Below are positions 53,645 to 61,890 of a stretch of 64,000 bases of DNA, piece after piece. Numbering within the stretch: position 1 is the first letter of the stretch; each line of letters opens with the position of its first letter. This DNA comes from Pseudaeromonas aegiceratis (GTDB lineage: Bacteria > Pseudomonadota > Gammaproteobacteria > Enterobacterales > Aeromonadaceae), in assembly GCF_046254905.1 (NCBI RefSeq), contig NZ_CP158016.1, forward strand, positions 3,100,001 through 3,164,000, read 5' to 3'. The notes under the pieces are model-generated. The model had not been told where the DNA came from. It saw only the letters and a list, made by a program, of their open reading frames with translations, and did not search any database. The position numbers and the translations under genes were made by a program.

Positions 53645-54862
53645 ATGGCCGGTGTACTTGCCATGATCCTCGCCGGAGGAGAAGGAACCCGTTTACAGCC
53701 CCTGACCATCACCCGCAGTAAGCCGTCCGTGCCCTTTGGCGGCAGCTACCGCTTGGTGGACTTCGTGCTCAACAACTTCGTCAATTCTGACCTGTTGCGC
53801 GTCTATGTGCTGACCCAGTTCAAGTCCCAATCCCTCTACATGCACATGAAGAAAGGCTGGAATCTCACCGGCATCACGGGCCGCTTCATCGATCCCATTC
53901 CCGCCCAGATGCGCATGGGCAAGCGCTGGTACGACGGCACCGCCGACGCCATCTACCAGAACATCAGCTTCGTGGAACTGAGCGCCCCGGATCACGTCTG
54001 CATCTTCGGCAGCGACCACATCTACAAGATGGACATCCGCCAGATGCTGGAATTTCACAAGCAGAAGCAGGCGGTGTTGACGGTGGCCGCCATCCGGGTG
54101 CCCCTGGCGGAGGCCGCCAACTTCGGCATCATAGAGGTGGACGAGACCGGCCGCATGGTGGGCTTTGCCGAGAAGCCCCGCCAGCCCAAGCCCATCCCCG
54201 GGGATCCGGACCACGCCCTGGCCTCCATGGGCAACTACATCTTCGAGACCCAGACCCTGCTCAGCGAGCTGAACCAGGACGAGGCTCGTGAGGACTCCTC
54301 CCACGACTTCGGCCGCGACATCATCCCCTCCATGTACGGCCGGGCCCCGGTCTACGTCTACGACTTCAGCACCAACAAGGTGGAAGGGGAGAAAGGCGGT
54401 GTCTACTGGCGGGACGTGGGCACCCTGGACGCCTACTGGCAGGCACACATGGATCTGGTGAGCGACGAGCCGCCCTTCACCCTCTATAACCGCAAGTGGC
54501 CGCTGCACACCTACTACCCACCCCTGCCGCCGGCCACCTTCGTCAACACCGCCGAGCATCATGCCAACGTGGCCTACTCCCTGATCTCCGCCGGTTGCTA
54601 CCTGCGGGGCTGCCGGGTGGAGCGCAGCGTGCTGGGCTTTCGCTGCAACCTGGGGCCCAACAGCCAGATCAGCCATTCGGTGCTGTTGGGGGACGTGAAG
54701 ATAGGCGAAGGCTGCCGGATCAGCCGCGCCATCATCGACAAGCATGTGGAAATTGCCCCCGGCACGGTAATCGGTGAAAATCACGAACAGGATCGGGCCC
54801 GCTTCACCGTGTCGGAAGGCGGCATAGTGGTGGTACCCAAAGGAGCCAGGATCGGTTTTTGA
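53645..54862 (+). CDS. glgC: glucose-1-phosphate adenylyltransferase
   Basis: 405 residues. The N-terminal nucleotidyltransferase has ILAGGEGTRLQPLTITRSKP-SVPFGG, the substrate-binding WYDGTADAIYQN and FGSDHIYKMD, and FAEKPRQPKPIPG. A C-terminal left-handed beta-helix (about 295-400) carries allosteric regulation. It makes ADP-glucose for glycogen synthesis, the rate-setting step. GGGAGAGAG precedes the ATG. It is in an operon with glgA (2-bp gap). Confidence 0.95.
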   Translation: MAGVLAMILAGGEGTRLQPLTITRSKPSVPFGGSYRLVDFVLNNFVNSDLLRVYVLTQFKSQSLYMHMKKGWNLTGITGRFIDPIPAQMRMGKRWYDGTADAIYQNISFVELSAPDHVCIFGSDHIYKMDIRQMLEFHKQKQAVLTVAAIRVPLAEAANFGIIEVDETGRMVGFAEKPRQPKPIPGDPDHALASMGNYIFETQTLLSELNQDEAREDSSHDFGRDIIPSMYGRAPVYVYDFSTNKVEGEKGGVYWRDVGTLDAYWQAHMDLVSDEPPFTLYNRKWPLHTYYPPLPPATFVNTAEHHANVAYSLISAGCYLRGCRVERSVLGFRCNLGPNSQISHSVLLGDVKIGEGCRISRAIIDKHVEIAPGTVIGENHEQDRARFTVSEGGIVVVPKGARIGF

Positions 54863-54864
54863 CT

Positions 54865-56313
54865 ATGAAAATTCTGTTTATTGCCTCGGAAGTGGATGGC
54901 CTGGTGAAGACCGGCGGTCTGGCAGACGTGGCCAGAGCCCTGCCCCTGGCCCTCAAACGTCACGGCCATGATGTGCGCATCATCATGCCCTTCTATCTGT
55001 CGGTGAAGGGACGGGAGACCGCCCGCCACCTGGGGGGCTTCACCCTGCCCACCCGGGAAGGCCATACCGACATTCCCTATCAGGCCCATGAGATGGATCT
55101 GAAAGGGGTGCCTGTCTACCTCATAGACTTCCCCAACTACTTCGAACGCCCCAGCCTGTACGCCGAGAACAACAACGCCTATCTGGACAACGGCGAGCGC
55201 TTCGCCTTCTTCTGCGCCGCCAGCCTGCAGGCCACCCAGCAGTTGGGTTTTCAACCGGACATCATCCACTGCAACGACTGGCACACCGCCCTGGTGCCCA
55301 TGCTGTTGCGCACCCGCTATGCCAACGACCCCTTCTTCGCCGCCAGCCGCAGCGTGCTGACGGTGCACAACGGTGCCTTCCAGGGGGTGTTCGAACGCGG
55401 CCAGCTGTGGGCCCTGCCGGAGCTGACCGACAACCAGGACGAGGCCATCAGCCAGGGCCACGCCTACGTCAACTTCCTCAAATGCGGCGTGCGTTACGCC
55501 GACAAGATCAATGCCGTCAGCCCCAGCTACGCCCATGAGCTCACCACCTACCTGGGTGGCCACGGCATGGCCAAGTCGTTCCAGGAGCGCTCGGAAGACT
55601 TGAGCGGCATCATCAACGGCTGCGACTACGGCGACTGGGATCCGACCTCGGATCCCCTGATCCCGGTGAACTACAGCCAGACGGATCTGGCCGGCAAGCT
55701 GGCCTGTAAGCTGGCCCTGCAGCAGCGGGCCGGCCTGGCACAAAATGACTGGCCTGTGTTTGGCATGGTCTGCCGCCTCACCGAACAGAAGGGGCTGCAC
55801 CTGCTGCTGCCCATCCTGAGCCAGTTCCTCTACCACAAGGTGCAGGTGATCATCGTCGGTACCGGCGACCCCAGCCTGGCAGAGCGCCTGCGGGCCCTGG
55901 AGGCCGAACACGGCGACAAGCTGGCCTTCATCAACGACCACGACAACGCCCTGGCCCACCTGGTGGAGGCCGGCAGCGACTTCTTCCTGATGCCTTCCCT
56001 GTTCGAGCCCTGCGGCCTCAATCAGATGTACAGCCTGGCCTACGGCACCCTGCCCATAGTCCGGGCCGTGGGGGGCCTCAAGGATACTGTGGTGGACTAT
56101 GACGCCAACCGGGCCCAGGCCACCGGCTTCAACTTCCACGAGCCCGATGCCCTGGCCCTGCTCAACACCCTGCGCCGCGCCCTGCTGTTTTACCTGCAGG
56201 ATCAGGAGGAGTATGTCCGGGTGCAGGTGGCCGCCATGCAGACCCGCTACCTCTGGTCCGACTCGGTCAACCAGTATGAAAGCATGTATCAGGCGGCCCT
56301 GAAGCGCCCATAA
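54865..56313 (+). CDS. glgA: glycogen synthase
   Basis: A 482-residue GT5 glycosyltransferase. It starts MKILFIASEVDGLVKTGGLA (the KTGGL ADP-glucose motif) and has IIHCNDWHTALVPMLLRT, HNGAFQGVFERGQLW, INGCDYGDWDP, and the C-terminal SLFEPCGLNQMYSLAYGTLP. It elongates alpha-1,4-glucan from ADP-glucose. The ATG at 54865 is preferred to an upstream TTG. No branching enzyme or phosphorylase gene is in the window. Confidence 0.95.
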   Translation: MKILFIASEVDGLVKTGGLADVARALPLALKRHGHDVRIIMPFYLSVKGRETARHLGGFTLPTREGHTDIPYQAHEMDLKGVPVYLIDFPNYFERPSLYAENNNAYLDNGERFAFFCAASLQATQQLGFQPDIIHCNDWHTALVPMLLRTRYANDPFFAASRSVLTVHNGAFQGVFERGQLWALPELTDNQDEAISQGHAYVNFLKCGVRYADKINAVSPSYAHELTTYLGGHGMAKSFQERSEDLSGIINGCDYGDWDPTSDPLIPVNYSQTDLAGKLACKLALQQRAGLAQNDWPVFGMVCRLTEQKGLHLLLPILSQFLYHKVQVIIVGTGDPSLAERLRALEAEHGDKLAFINDHDNALAHLVEAGSDFFLMPSLFEPCGLNQMYSLAYGTLPIVRAVGGLKDTVVDYDANRAQATGFNFHEPDALALLNTLRRALLFYLQDQEEYVRVQVAAMQTRYLWSDSVNQYESMYQAALKRP

Positions 56314-56377
56314 TCGGCACTTTTCCCGCCGTTTCGCGCAAAGACCGAGCAAACGAAAAATTTTGCGGGTTTGCCGG

Positions 56378-56405
56378 TTGACGGGCAGACAGAATTCTAT
56401 AGAAT
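56378..56405 (+). promoter_or_regulatory. promoter of the tRNA-Leu cluster
   Basis: TTGACG (56378-56383), a 16-bp spacer, TAGAAT (56400-56405), then a C-rich discriminator (CCCCCTCCGC), the build of stringently controlled stable-RNA promoters. The first tRNA starts 16 bp later. Confidence 0.7.
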
Positions 56406-56420
56406 CCCCCTCCGCAAGAC

Positions 56421-56506
56421 GCGAAGGTGGCGGAATTGGTAGACGCGCTAGCTTCAGGTGTTAGTGTCCCTAGGACGTGAGGGTTCAAGTCCCTCTCTTC
56501 GCACCA
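56421..56506 (+). tRNA. tRNA-Leu (CAG), copy 1
   Basis: 86 nt including the encoded CCA. It has a class II tRNA with the long variable arm GTGTCCCTAGGACGTGAG, the D-loop ATTGGTAGACGC, anticodon CAG at 56455-56457 in the loop TTCAGGT, and T-arm GGTTCAAGTCC. The acceptor stem GCGAAGG pairs with CTTCGC. It differs slightly from the other three copies in the acceptor and variable arms. Confidence 0.95.
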
Positions 56507-56551
56507 AGCCATGCTGGCTGACAGCATGTAAATCCAAGCAGAGACAATCGG

Positions 56552-56637
56552 GCGAGGGTGGCGGAATTGGTAGACGCGCTAGCTTCAGGTGTTAGTGTCC
56601 TTCGGACGTGAGGGTTCAAGTCCCTCCTCTCGCACCA
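56552..56637 (+). tRNA. tRNA-Leu (CAG), copy 2
   Basis: 86 nt with CCA. The acceptor GCGAGGG pairs with CTCTCGC, the anticodon is CAG, and the variable arm reads GTGTCCTTCGGACGTGAG. By eye identical to copies 3 and 4. Confidence 0.95.
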
Positions 56638-56699
56638 CTCCTTAGGGAGATGATTGTCCATGCGGTTGGTCGCATGTAAAAACACCAACGACAATGCGG

Positions 56700-56785
56700 G
56701 CGAGGGTGGCGGAATTGGTAGACGCGCTAGCTTCAGGTGTTAGTGTCCTTCGGACGTGAGGGTTCAAGTCCCTCCTCTCGCACCA
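56700..56785 (+). tRNA. tRNA-Leu (CAG), copy 3
   Basis: 86 nt with CCA and the same sequence as copies 2 and 4. The 62-nt spacer before it contains CGGTTGGT...ACCAACG, a stem that probably guides processing of the precursor. Confidence 0.95.
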
Positions 56786-56862
56786 CTTACTGCAAGTGGC
56801 CGCCTTGTGAAATAAGATGCCGGTTGGTAGGCATGTCAATCTCAACCAACGACAATTTGTGT

Positions 56863-56948
56863 GCGAGGGTGGCGGAATTGGTAGACGCGCTAGCTTCAGG
56901 TGTTAGTGTCCTTCGGACGTGAGGGTTCAAGTCCCTCCTCTCGCACCA
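56863..56948 (+). tRNA. tRNA-Leu (CAG), copy 4
   Basis: 86 nt with CCA and the same sequence as copies 2 and 3. The spacer before it again carries CGGTTGGT...ACCAACG, and a terminator follows 12 nt after its CCA. Confidence 0.95.
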
Positions 56949-56960
56949 CACATTTAAGAG

Positions 56961-56990
56961 AGCCCGCAATTTCATGGTTGCGGGCTTTCT
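56961..56990 (+). terminator. terminator of the tRNA-Leu cluster
   Basis: AGCCCGCAA-TTTCATGG-TTGCGGGCTTTCT: a 9-bp stem with a short U-tract right after the last tRNA. Confidence 0.85.
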
Positions 56991-57036
56991 GCTATAAGGA
57001 TCCCCAGAAATCCCGTCATCTGAGGACCTTGTCATC

Positions 57037-57327
57037 ATGGGCACCATTGCCGACATCCATAACTATTACGAAGAACTGGTCATGCAGCAGATCCGCGCCC
57101 TGGAGCTGGATCGCACCCGCGACAGCGACTATCTGGCCGACCTGTGCTGCATGGTGCTCAATCAGCTGCCCGCCCACTACATCCGCCACAACGTGGACAT
57201 GATCTACTTCACCACCCCGGAACAGCGTGCCGAGATGGAGGAGAAGGTGTTTCATGCGGTGAATCAGTCGGTGAGCTGGTTGGATAGCGATCACCATGAC
57301 AGGCGCAAGAAGCAGGAGGAGGCCTAG
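57037..57327 (+). CDS. ComFB-family (late competence) protein
   Basis: 96 residues. Its start IADIHNYYEELVMQQIRALE, followed by LADLCCMVLNQLPAHYIRHN-VDMIYF, matches ComFB-domain proteins, which have since been linked to cyclic-dinucleotide binding in cyanobacteria. A charged KKQEEA tail ends it. Cytosolic, function here unknown. It stands alone between the tRNA cluster and a terminator. Confidence 0.75.
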   Translation: MGTIADIHNYYEELVMQQIRALELDRTRDSDYLADLCCMVLNQLPAHYIRHNVDMIYFTTPEQRAEMEEKVFHAVNQSVSWLDSDHHDRRKKQEEA

Positions 57328-57348
57328 CCCCTCAGATGCCGTCCGCCG

Positions 57349-57374
57349 AAAAGGAGCCCACCAGGCTCCTTTTT
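57349..57374 (+). terminator. terminator after the ComFB-like gene
   Basis: AAAAGGAGCC-CACCA-GGCTCCTTTTT: a 10-bp stem followed by T residues. Confidence 0.9.
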
Positions 57375-57436
57375 CGTTTGGTCGGTGCTAAGCGCCGGAG
57401 TATGCTCGGGAAGCCCTACAAGAAGATGGAGTTCAC

Positions 57437-57994
57437 ATGAAACTTTTCGGCAGCTTCACCTCCCCCTTTGCCCGTCACTGCCGCATCGTCCTGCTGGAGA
57501 CCGGCCAGGCCTGCGACTTCGTCGAGACCGACTATGCTGCCAGCGCCGAGGCCTCCCCGGCCAAGAAGGTGCCTTTCCTTGAAGATGGCGAGCTGTTTTT
57601 ATCTGATTCGGCGGCCATAATCCGCTACCTGCGGGAGAAAGCCGGCGAACCCTTCTGCGCCGACATCCTCGAGTACAACCAGTTCTGCCTGATCAACACG
57701 GCGCTGGATGCCGCCATCAACGGCTTCATCCTGCAACAGGCCGGCATCAGCGCCGAACAGCTGCCCTACCTGCAGCGCCAGCGGGATAGAGTGGCGGCCA
57801 TTCTCGCCAGCCTGGAGGCCCAGAGCCTGCCGGAACATGCCCCCTACAACGATGCCCAGCTGCGCCTGGCCTGCCTGCTGGAATGGGGTCAGCTACGCCA
57901 GGTGGTGGATCTGGCCGCCTGCCCCAAGCTGCGGGCCTTCTGGCAGAGCAGCCGGCAGTACGGCCCCCTGGCAGACACACTGCCACCGCAATGA
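57437..57994 (+). CDS. glutathione S-transferase-family protein
   Basis: 185 residues. The N-terminal thioredoxin-like GST domain begins MKLFGSFTSPFARHCRIVLL-ETGQACDF, with the cis-Pro region AKKVPFLEDGELFLSDSAAI-IRYL. The C-terminal half is a short all-helical domain. At 185 residues it is shorter than typical GSTs (about 200-220). Probably a cytosolic glutathione-dependent detoxification or reductase enzyme. It converges on the SetA-like transporter gene. Confidence 0.82.
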   Translation: MKLFGSFTSPFARHCRIVLLETGQACDFVETDYAASAEASPAKKVPFLEDGELFLSDSAAIIRYLREKAGEPFCADILEYNQFCLINTALDAAINGFILQQAGISAEQLPYLQRQRDRVAAILASLEAQSLPEHAPYNDAQLRLACLLEWGQLRQVVDLAACPKLRAFWQSSRQYGPLADTLPPQ

Positions 57995-58042
57995 GCCAGA
58001 CGACAAACAGGGGCCAGCAAGGCCCCTTCTCGTTTTCGCCGC

Positions 58043-59221
58043 TCAGGCCGGCACGCACTGCCCCCGCTGGCTCTGCCAGTGGGCCAGCCCCAGGCAGCCC
58101 ATCCCCAGCAGCAGCACCGCCGCCGCCACCAGCAGCACGCTGCGAAAATCGCTGACGCTGGCCACCAGCCCCATCAGCATGGCCCCCACCATGCCCCCCA
58201 CCCGCATGCTGTTGCTGTAACAGGCCGAAGCAAAACCGGGCCTATGGGGCACCATGTCCTGGATCAGCAGGATGCCGAGCCCCGCATACAGGCCGAAGAA
58301 GAGGCCGTTGGCCAGCTGACACAACAAGACCTGCCACAGGCTGTCGGCCTGATAGAGCGCCAGATAGAACACCACCCCCGCCAGGCTCCCCAGCCACAGC
58401 AGTGAACGGACGCCCCAGCGACCGGCCAACCGGCTGGCCAGCAGCATCACCGGGATCTCCAGCCCCGCCGCCAACCCCATGGCCCAGCCCGGGCTGGTGG
58501 CCGGCAGATGGCGCTCGTGCAGCAGGTAGAGGGGCAGGCTGCCCACATACAGGCTGTTGCTGACCGCCGCACAGCTGATGGCCAACAGATAGCCCCAGAA
58601 GCCAGGTGGCAGTGGCGCCTGTCCCTCCTGCAGCGGCTGGACCGGCGCCGCCGCGGGCAAGTTCGGCAGCCCCCAGCGCACCAGCCACAGACAGGCCAGG
58701 GAGACCAGGGTGGCCAACAGGAAGCTGCTGGCAAAGCCCCCCTGGGCCACCAGATAAAAGGCCAGCGGCGGCCCCCCGATCCAGGCCAGGGAGAAGGCCG
58801 CCCGCACCTGGGCGGAGAAGCTGGCTCCCAGCTGGGGATGGGCATAGGTGAAACGGCGGGCCAACGCCAGGGTCTGGGGCATTGCCGCCTGACCCAGGGC
58901 CATCAGGGTGATGCCAATCAGCCAAGCCTGCCAGAAGGCACCGCAGACCATCAGCAAGGCGGTTGCGATGGCCATGGCCAGCAGCGCCCAGCTCAACACC
59001 CGCCGCCAGGGCCAGCCGGCATCGGTCCGTCCCCCCAGCCATTGGCTCAGCAGCATGCCGCTGATGGCCACGCTGACATTAAACACCCCCACCGCATAGG
59101 GGGGCGCCTGCAGACCATCGATGATGAAGAAGCTCAGCAAGGGGATGCAAAACGCCCCCGCCAGGGCCACCAGGGCACCCAGGCCCAGGATGGACCAGTA
59201 GCCGGCAGGGGAATGAGACAT
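58043..59221 (-). CDS. MFS sugar efflux transporter (SetA-like)
   Basis: A 392-residue, 12-helix MFS protein. The N-terminus is GLGALVALAGAFCIPLLSFF, and LGGRTDAGWPWRRVL is the loop 2-3 motif. The central loop is around residues 190-205, and the later LYAGLGILLIQDMVPHRPGF block fits the Set family of sugar exporters. The substrate is inferred only from family resemblance. A LacI-type palindrome lies 90 bp upstream. Confidence 0.75.
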   Translation of the reverse strand: MSHSPAGYWSILGLGALVALAGAFCIPLLSFFIIDGLQAPPYAVGVFNVSVAISGMLLSQWLGGRTDAGWPWRRVLSWALLAMAIATALLMVCGAFWQAWLIGITLMALGQAAMPQTLALARRFTYAHPQLGASFSAQVRAAFSLAWIGGPPLAFYLVAQGGFASSFLLATLVSLACLWLVRWGLPNLPAAAPVQPLQEGQAPLPPGFWGYLLAISCAAVSNSLYVGSLPLYLLHERHLPATSPGWAMGLAAGLEIPVMLLASRLAGRWGVRSLLWLGSLAGVVFYLALYQADSLWQVLLCQLANGLFFGLYAGLGILLIQDMVPHRPGFASACYSNSMRVGGMVGAMLMGLVASVSDFRSVLLVAAAVLLLGMGCLGLAHWQSQRGQCVPA

Positions 59222-59310
59222 GGGGTTGTCCTAGTTAAACGGCAGGGAGAGAAGCCGCCGAGCCGGAGTGGCGCACCGCTCACCACGAGGCGCGCCGCGG
59301 CACCAGCCAG

Positions 59311-59324
59311 TGTAATCGATTACA
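59311..59324. promoter_or_regulatory. LacI-type palindromic operator upstream of the SetA-like gene
   Basis: TGTAATCGATTACA is a perfect 14-bp palindrome with the central CG typical of LacI-family sites. It lies 90 bp before the SetA-like start, in the gap to the RlmD-type gene. The regulator could be the LacI-type gene at 35.3 kb or one outside the window. Confidence 0.5.
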
Positions 59325-59413
59325 TTGCGGTTGGGCACAGAATAGCGCGGCAGCGGAGCGGCGCCAATAGGGGATAGATAAAAAGCCGGCTTGGCCGCAG
59401 CAGCGGCTCCCCG

Positions 59414-60757
59414 CTAGTCCCGGATCAGGCGGGCCACCGTCTCCACGTGCAGGGTGTGGGGAAACATGTCCACCGGCGTGACCTGCGCCAGCCGATAGCC
59501 CCCCGCCAGCAGCACCGCCAGATCCCGCGCCAGGGAGTCGGGGTCGCAGGAGACATAGACTAGCGTATGGGGCGCCATGGTCAGCATGGTCTGCAGCACC
59601 GCCGGCTCACAACCCTTGCGGGGAGGATCCACCACTACCACGTCGGCGCGATACCCCTGGCGGTAGAGCTCAGGCACCAGCGCCTCCGCCTTGCCGGCAA
59701 AGAATTCCGTCTTGTCCGCCAGGCCGTTGCGTTCGGCGTTGCGCCGGGCGTCCTCGATGGCCTCCGGCACCAGCTCCACCCCCACCACCCGGGCCGCCTG
59801 GCGGGCCAGGAACAAGGAGATGGTGCCGATGCCGCAGTAGATATCGAACACCGTCTCCTGGCCGGTTAGCCCGCACTGGCTCAGGGCCTCCCGGTAGAGC
59901 CGCAGGGTCTGTTCCGGGTTGATCTGATAGAAGGCCAGGGGCGAGAGGCAAAAATGCAGGCCATCCAGCGCGTCCTCGATGACACCATCCCCCCGCAGGG
60001 TGCGGTTGTCGAACCCCAGGATGCGGTTACCCCGGGCGGGATTGATGTTGTGCACCACGCTGCGCAGCGCCGGGAAGCGTGCCAGCCGCGCCAGCAGGTC
60101 GTCGACGCCGGGCAGCGTCTCCCCCAGGGTCACCAGCACCAGCATCCACTCTCCGCTCTGCCGGCCATCCCGCAGCATCAGATAACGCAGCACACCGCTG
60201 TGGTGCTGCTCGTCGTAGGCCGGGATCCGGCAGGCGCCCAGCCAGGCGCGCACCTCGGCCAGGATGGCTTCCACCAGGGGCGGCTGCAGGGCGCAGTCAT
60301 CACAGGCCACCAGCTCGTGACTGTGCTTGCGAAAGAAGCCCAGCTCGGCGCCTTGTGGTCCGGGGCGCACCGCATACAGGGCCTTGTTGCGATAGGCAAA
60401 GGGCCGGTCCATGCCGAGGCAGGCCGCCACCTCGGCCTGGATGCCGCGCTTGGCCAGGGCAGCCAGCAGGCGCTGGCGCTTGAGATCCAGCTGGGCGGGA
60501 TACTCCAGCATCCCCAGCTGGCAACCGCCACAGCTGTCGTGGGGGCAGAAGTTGGCCACCCGGGCCCCATGGGGTTGCAGCACCGCCAGCAGCTCGCCCT
60601 GGGCGTAGTTGGGCTTGATGCCATGCAGCCGCACCGACACCGTCTCCCCCGGCAGGGCGCCGGTAACATAGATCTGCCGTCCATCCAGCTGACCTACCCC
60701 ATCGCCCTTGTCGGTCAGGCTGTCGATCTGCAGCCGTGTCTCGTGCCCTTGTGTCAT
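59414..60757 (-). CDS. rlmD: 23S rRNA (uracil-5)-methyltransferase, RlmD/RumA type
   Basis: 447 residues. The N-terminal TRAM domain (about 1-65) includes DGVGQLDGRQIYVTGALPGE. Fe-S cysteines lie in CPHDSCGGCQLG. The SAM-dependent MTase domain has VFDIYCGIGTISLFLA and the TrmA-family active site VYVSCDPDSLARD, with DPPRKGC before it. It should methylate U1939 (or U747) of 23S rRNA. GGGGGAT precedes the ATG at 60757; the longer frame is unconserved. The specific target within the family is not certain. Confidence 0.87.
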   Translation of the reverse strand: MTQGHETRLQIDSLTDKGDGVGQLDGRQIYVTGALPGETVSVRLHGIKPNYAQGELLAVLQPHGARVANFCPHDSCGGCQLGMLEYPAQLDLKRQRLLAALAKRGIQAEVAACLGMDRPFAYRNKALYAVRPGPQGAELGFFRKHSHELVACDDCALQPPLVEAILAEVRAWLGACRIPAYDEQHHSGVLRYLMLRDGRQSGEWMLVLVTLGETLPGVDDLLARLARFPALRSVVHNINPARGNRILGFDNRTLRGDGVIEDALDGLHFCLSPLAFYQINPEQTLRLYREALSQCGLTGQETVFDIYCGIGTISLFLARQAARVVGVELVPEAIEDARRNAERNGLADKTEFFAGKAEALVPELYRQGYRADVVVVDPPRKGCEPAVLQTMLTMAPHTLVYVSCDPDSLARDLAVLLAGGYRLAQVTPVDMFPHTLHVETVARLIRD

Positions 60758-61053
60758 GCGTATCCCCCTTCCAGGCCCAGGCCACCTCTGGCTGGCGGCG
60801 GGATGATACCCCAAAGAAAAGCGGAATAAAAAAAACCATCCGCGAGACGGATGGTTTGCAAAAGTCAGGCGCTAGGCAACGCCTCACAGGGATGGGTTTA
60901 CGGAATCCTTGCGACCAGGGCGATGGTGCCCCTGGACGTCGTGACGGGGCGGTCGCGTCGGCACAGCTCCCGCGAGTGCTAAGCCGCATCGGCCGGTGCG
61001 GCATTCTGCGCCAGAGCATCATAGGGATAAATAGCCATCTGGTTGATAATAAA
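60758..61053 (-). other. gap between the RlmD-type gene and the duplicated small genes; possible short transcript
   Basis: No supported protein gene. On the minus strand a 33-codon frame (MDILSRNMGFIINQM...) and a GC-rich segment with the stem CCAGGG-N9-CCCTGG (60915-60935) are followed by a strong terminator at 60828-60857. The same TCCC-N7-GGGA motif that flanks the small genes lies at its upstream end (61054). The layout could be an sRNA or a decayed third copy of the duplicated unit. Confidence 0.4.
60828..60857 (-). terminator. strong terminator upstream of the RlmD-type gene
   Basis: On the minus strand AAACCATCCG, a 5-nt loop, then CGGATGGTTT, followed by a further run of T's. It precedes, not follows, the RlmD-type gene, so it must end a transcript coming from about 60.9-61.1 kb. 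Confidence 0.85.
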
Positions 61054-61085
61054 TCCCATATTTCGGGACAATATGTCCATCAGGC

Positions 61086-61112
61086 AAAAAAAAGACCACC
61101 CAGAGGGTGGTC
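61086..61112 (-). terminator. terminator of small exported-protein gene, copy A
   Basis: On the minus strand GACCACCC-TCT-GGGTGGTC followed by eight T's. Identical in build to the copy B terminator. Confidence 0.9.
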
Positions 61113-61141
61113 GATTGTGCGAGGCGCTGCGGAATGCGGGC

Positions 61142-61345
61142 TTAGTGATTGTTGGAATCGCGGGACCATTCCAGGGCGCTGGACGAGGCCGCCTTGGCCT
61201 GCGCCTGCTCGGCGGCCACAGCGTTGAAGCCAAATTGCGCCTGTTCCTGACGCAGGGACAGGGGGCCGGCACCTTGTTGGGCCTGGGCAGCGGTGGCGGC
61301 CAGCAGCAGGGCGGAAGCAGCGGTCAGGGTACGGATGATGTTCAT
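61142..61345 (-). CDS. small exported protein, copy A
   Basis: 67 residues. The signal peptide MNIIRTLTAASALLLAATAA ends at AQA, leaving a mature peptide of about 44 residues, QQGAGPLSLRQEQAQFGFNA-VAAEQAQAKAASSSALEW-SRDSNNH: Ala/Gln/Ser-rich, helical, no cysteine. The start is the second of two ATGs, with AAGGAG 6 nt upstream. Its own promoter region and terminator flank it. The mature product is identical to copy B. The family is not recognised; a secreted or periplasmic role is inferred from the signal. Confidence 0.78.
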   Translation of the reverse strand: MNIIRTLTAASALLLAATAAQAQQGAGPLSLRQEQAQFGFNAVAAEQAQAKAASSSALEWSRDSNNH

Positions 61346-61504
61346 CATAAACTCCTTAGTATAGGGCAAGAGTCCTGGGGACTCGGTATCGGGTCTGGTG
61401 CGGCGTATCGCACCCTTGAGACAAAGCTTACTCCACCGATTTTTAAGATAAATGTGTTAACTGAGCACAGTTAATCCCTGATTTAGGGATAAAATAGGCA
61501 GGGC

Positions 61505-61530
61505 AAAAAAAGACCACCCAGAGGGTGGTC
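61505..61530 (-). terminator. terminator of small exported-protein gene, copy B
   Basis: On the minus strand GACCACCC-TCT-GGGTGGTC followed by seven T's. Confidence 0.9.
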
Positions 61531-61559
61531 GATTGTGCGAGGCGCTGCGGAATGCGGGC

Positions 61560-61763
61560 TTAGTGATTGTTGGAATCGCGGGACCATTCCAGGGCGCTGG
61601 ACGAGGCCGCCTTGGCCTGCGCCTGCTCGGCGGCCACAGCGTTGAAGCCAAATTGCGCCTGTTCCTGACGCAGGGACAGGGGGCCGGCACCTTGTTGGGC
61701 CTGGGCAGCGGTGGCGGCCAGCAGCAGGGCGGAAGCAGCGGTCAGGGTACGGATGATGTTCAT
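61560..61763 (-). CDS. small exported protein, copy B
   Basis: 67 residues, identical to copy A in coding sequence as read by eye; only the leader differs (AAGGAGCTT versus AAGGAGTTT before the ATG pair). The upstream region differs from copy A except for a conserved 60-nt leader with the hairpin GAGTCC-CCA-GGACTC. It is divergent from the LysR gene 160 bp away, which may control it. Confidence 0.78.
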   Translation of the reverse strand: MNIIRTLTAASALLLAATAAQAQQGAGPLSLRQEQAQFGFNAVAAEQAQAKAASSSALEWSRDSNNH

Positions 61764-61890
61764 CATAAGCTCCTTGGTATAGGGCAAGAGTCCTGGGGAC
61801 TCGGTATCGGGTCTGGCGCGGGCTAACCGGCCGTTGAGAGACAGATTACTCTTTCACCTTTAGCGATAAAGCGGTATTTTATTCAATATA

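Larger units (their letters stand above)
61054..61890 (-). repeat. tandem duplication (unit about 418 bp) containing a small exported-protein gene
   Basis: Two direct copies (offset 418 bp) each hold, on the minus strand, a leader, a 67-codon gene and a terminator. Sequence from the terminator to about 60 bp upstream of the start is almost identical (about 61086-61402 versus 61504-61820). Beyond it the promoter regions diverge. A TCCC-N7-GGGA motif recurs at 61054, 61475 and 61891, marking the unit edges. Confidence 0.8.

Noticed and set aside
60858..61000. c-di-GMP or other known riboswitch near the HD-GYP/RlmD region
   Set aside because: I compared by eye with GEMM, TPP and cobalamin cores and found none of the conserved segments.
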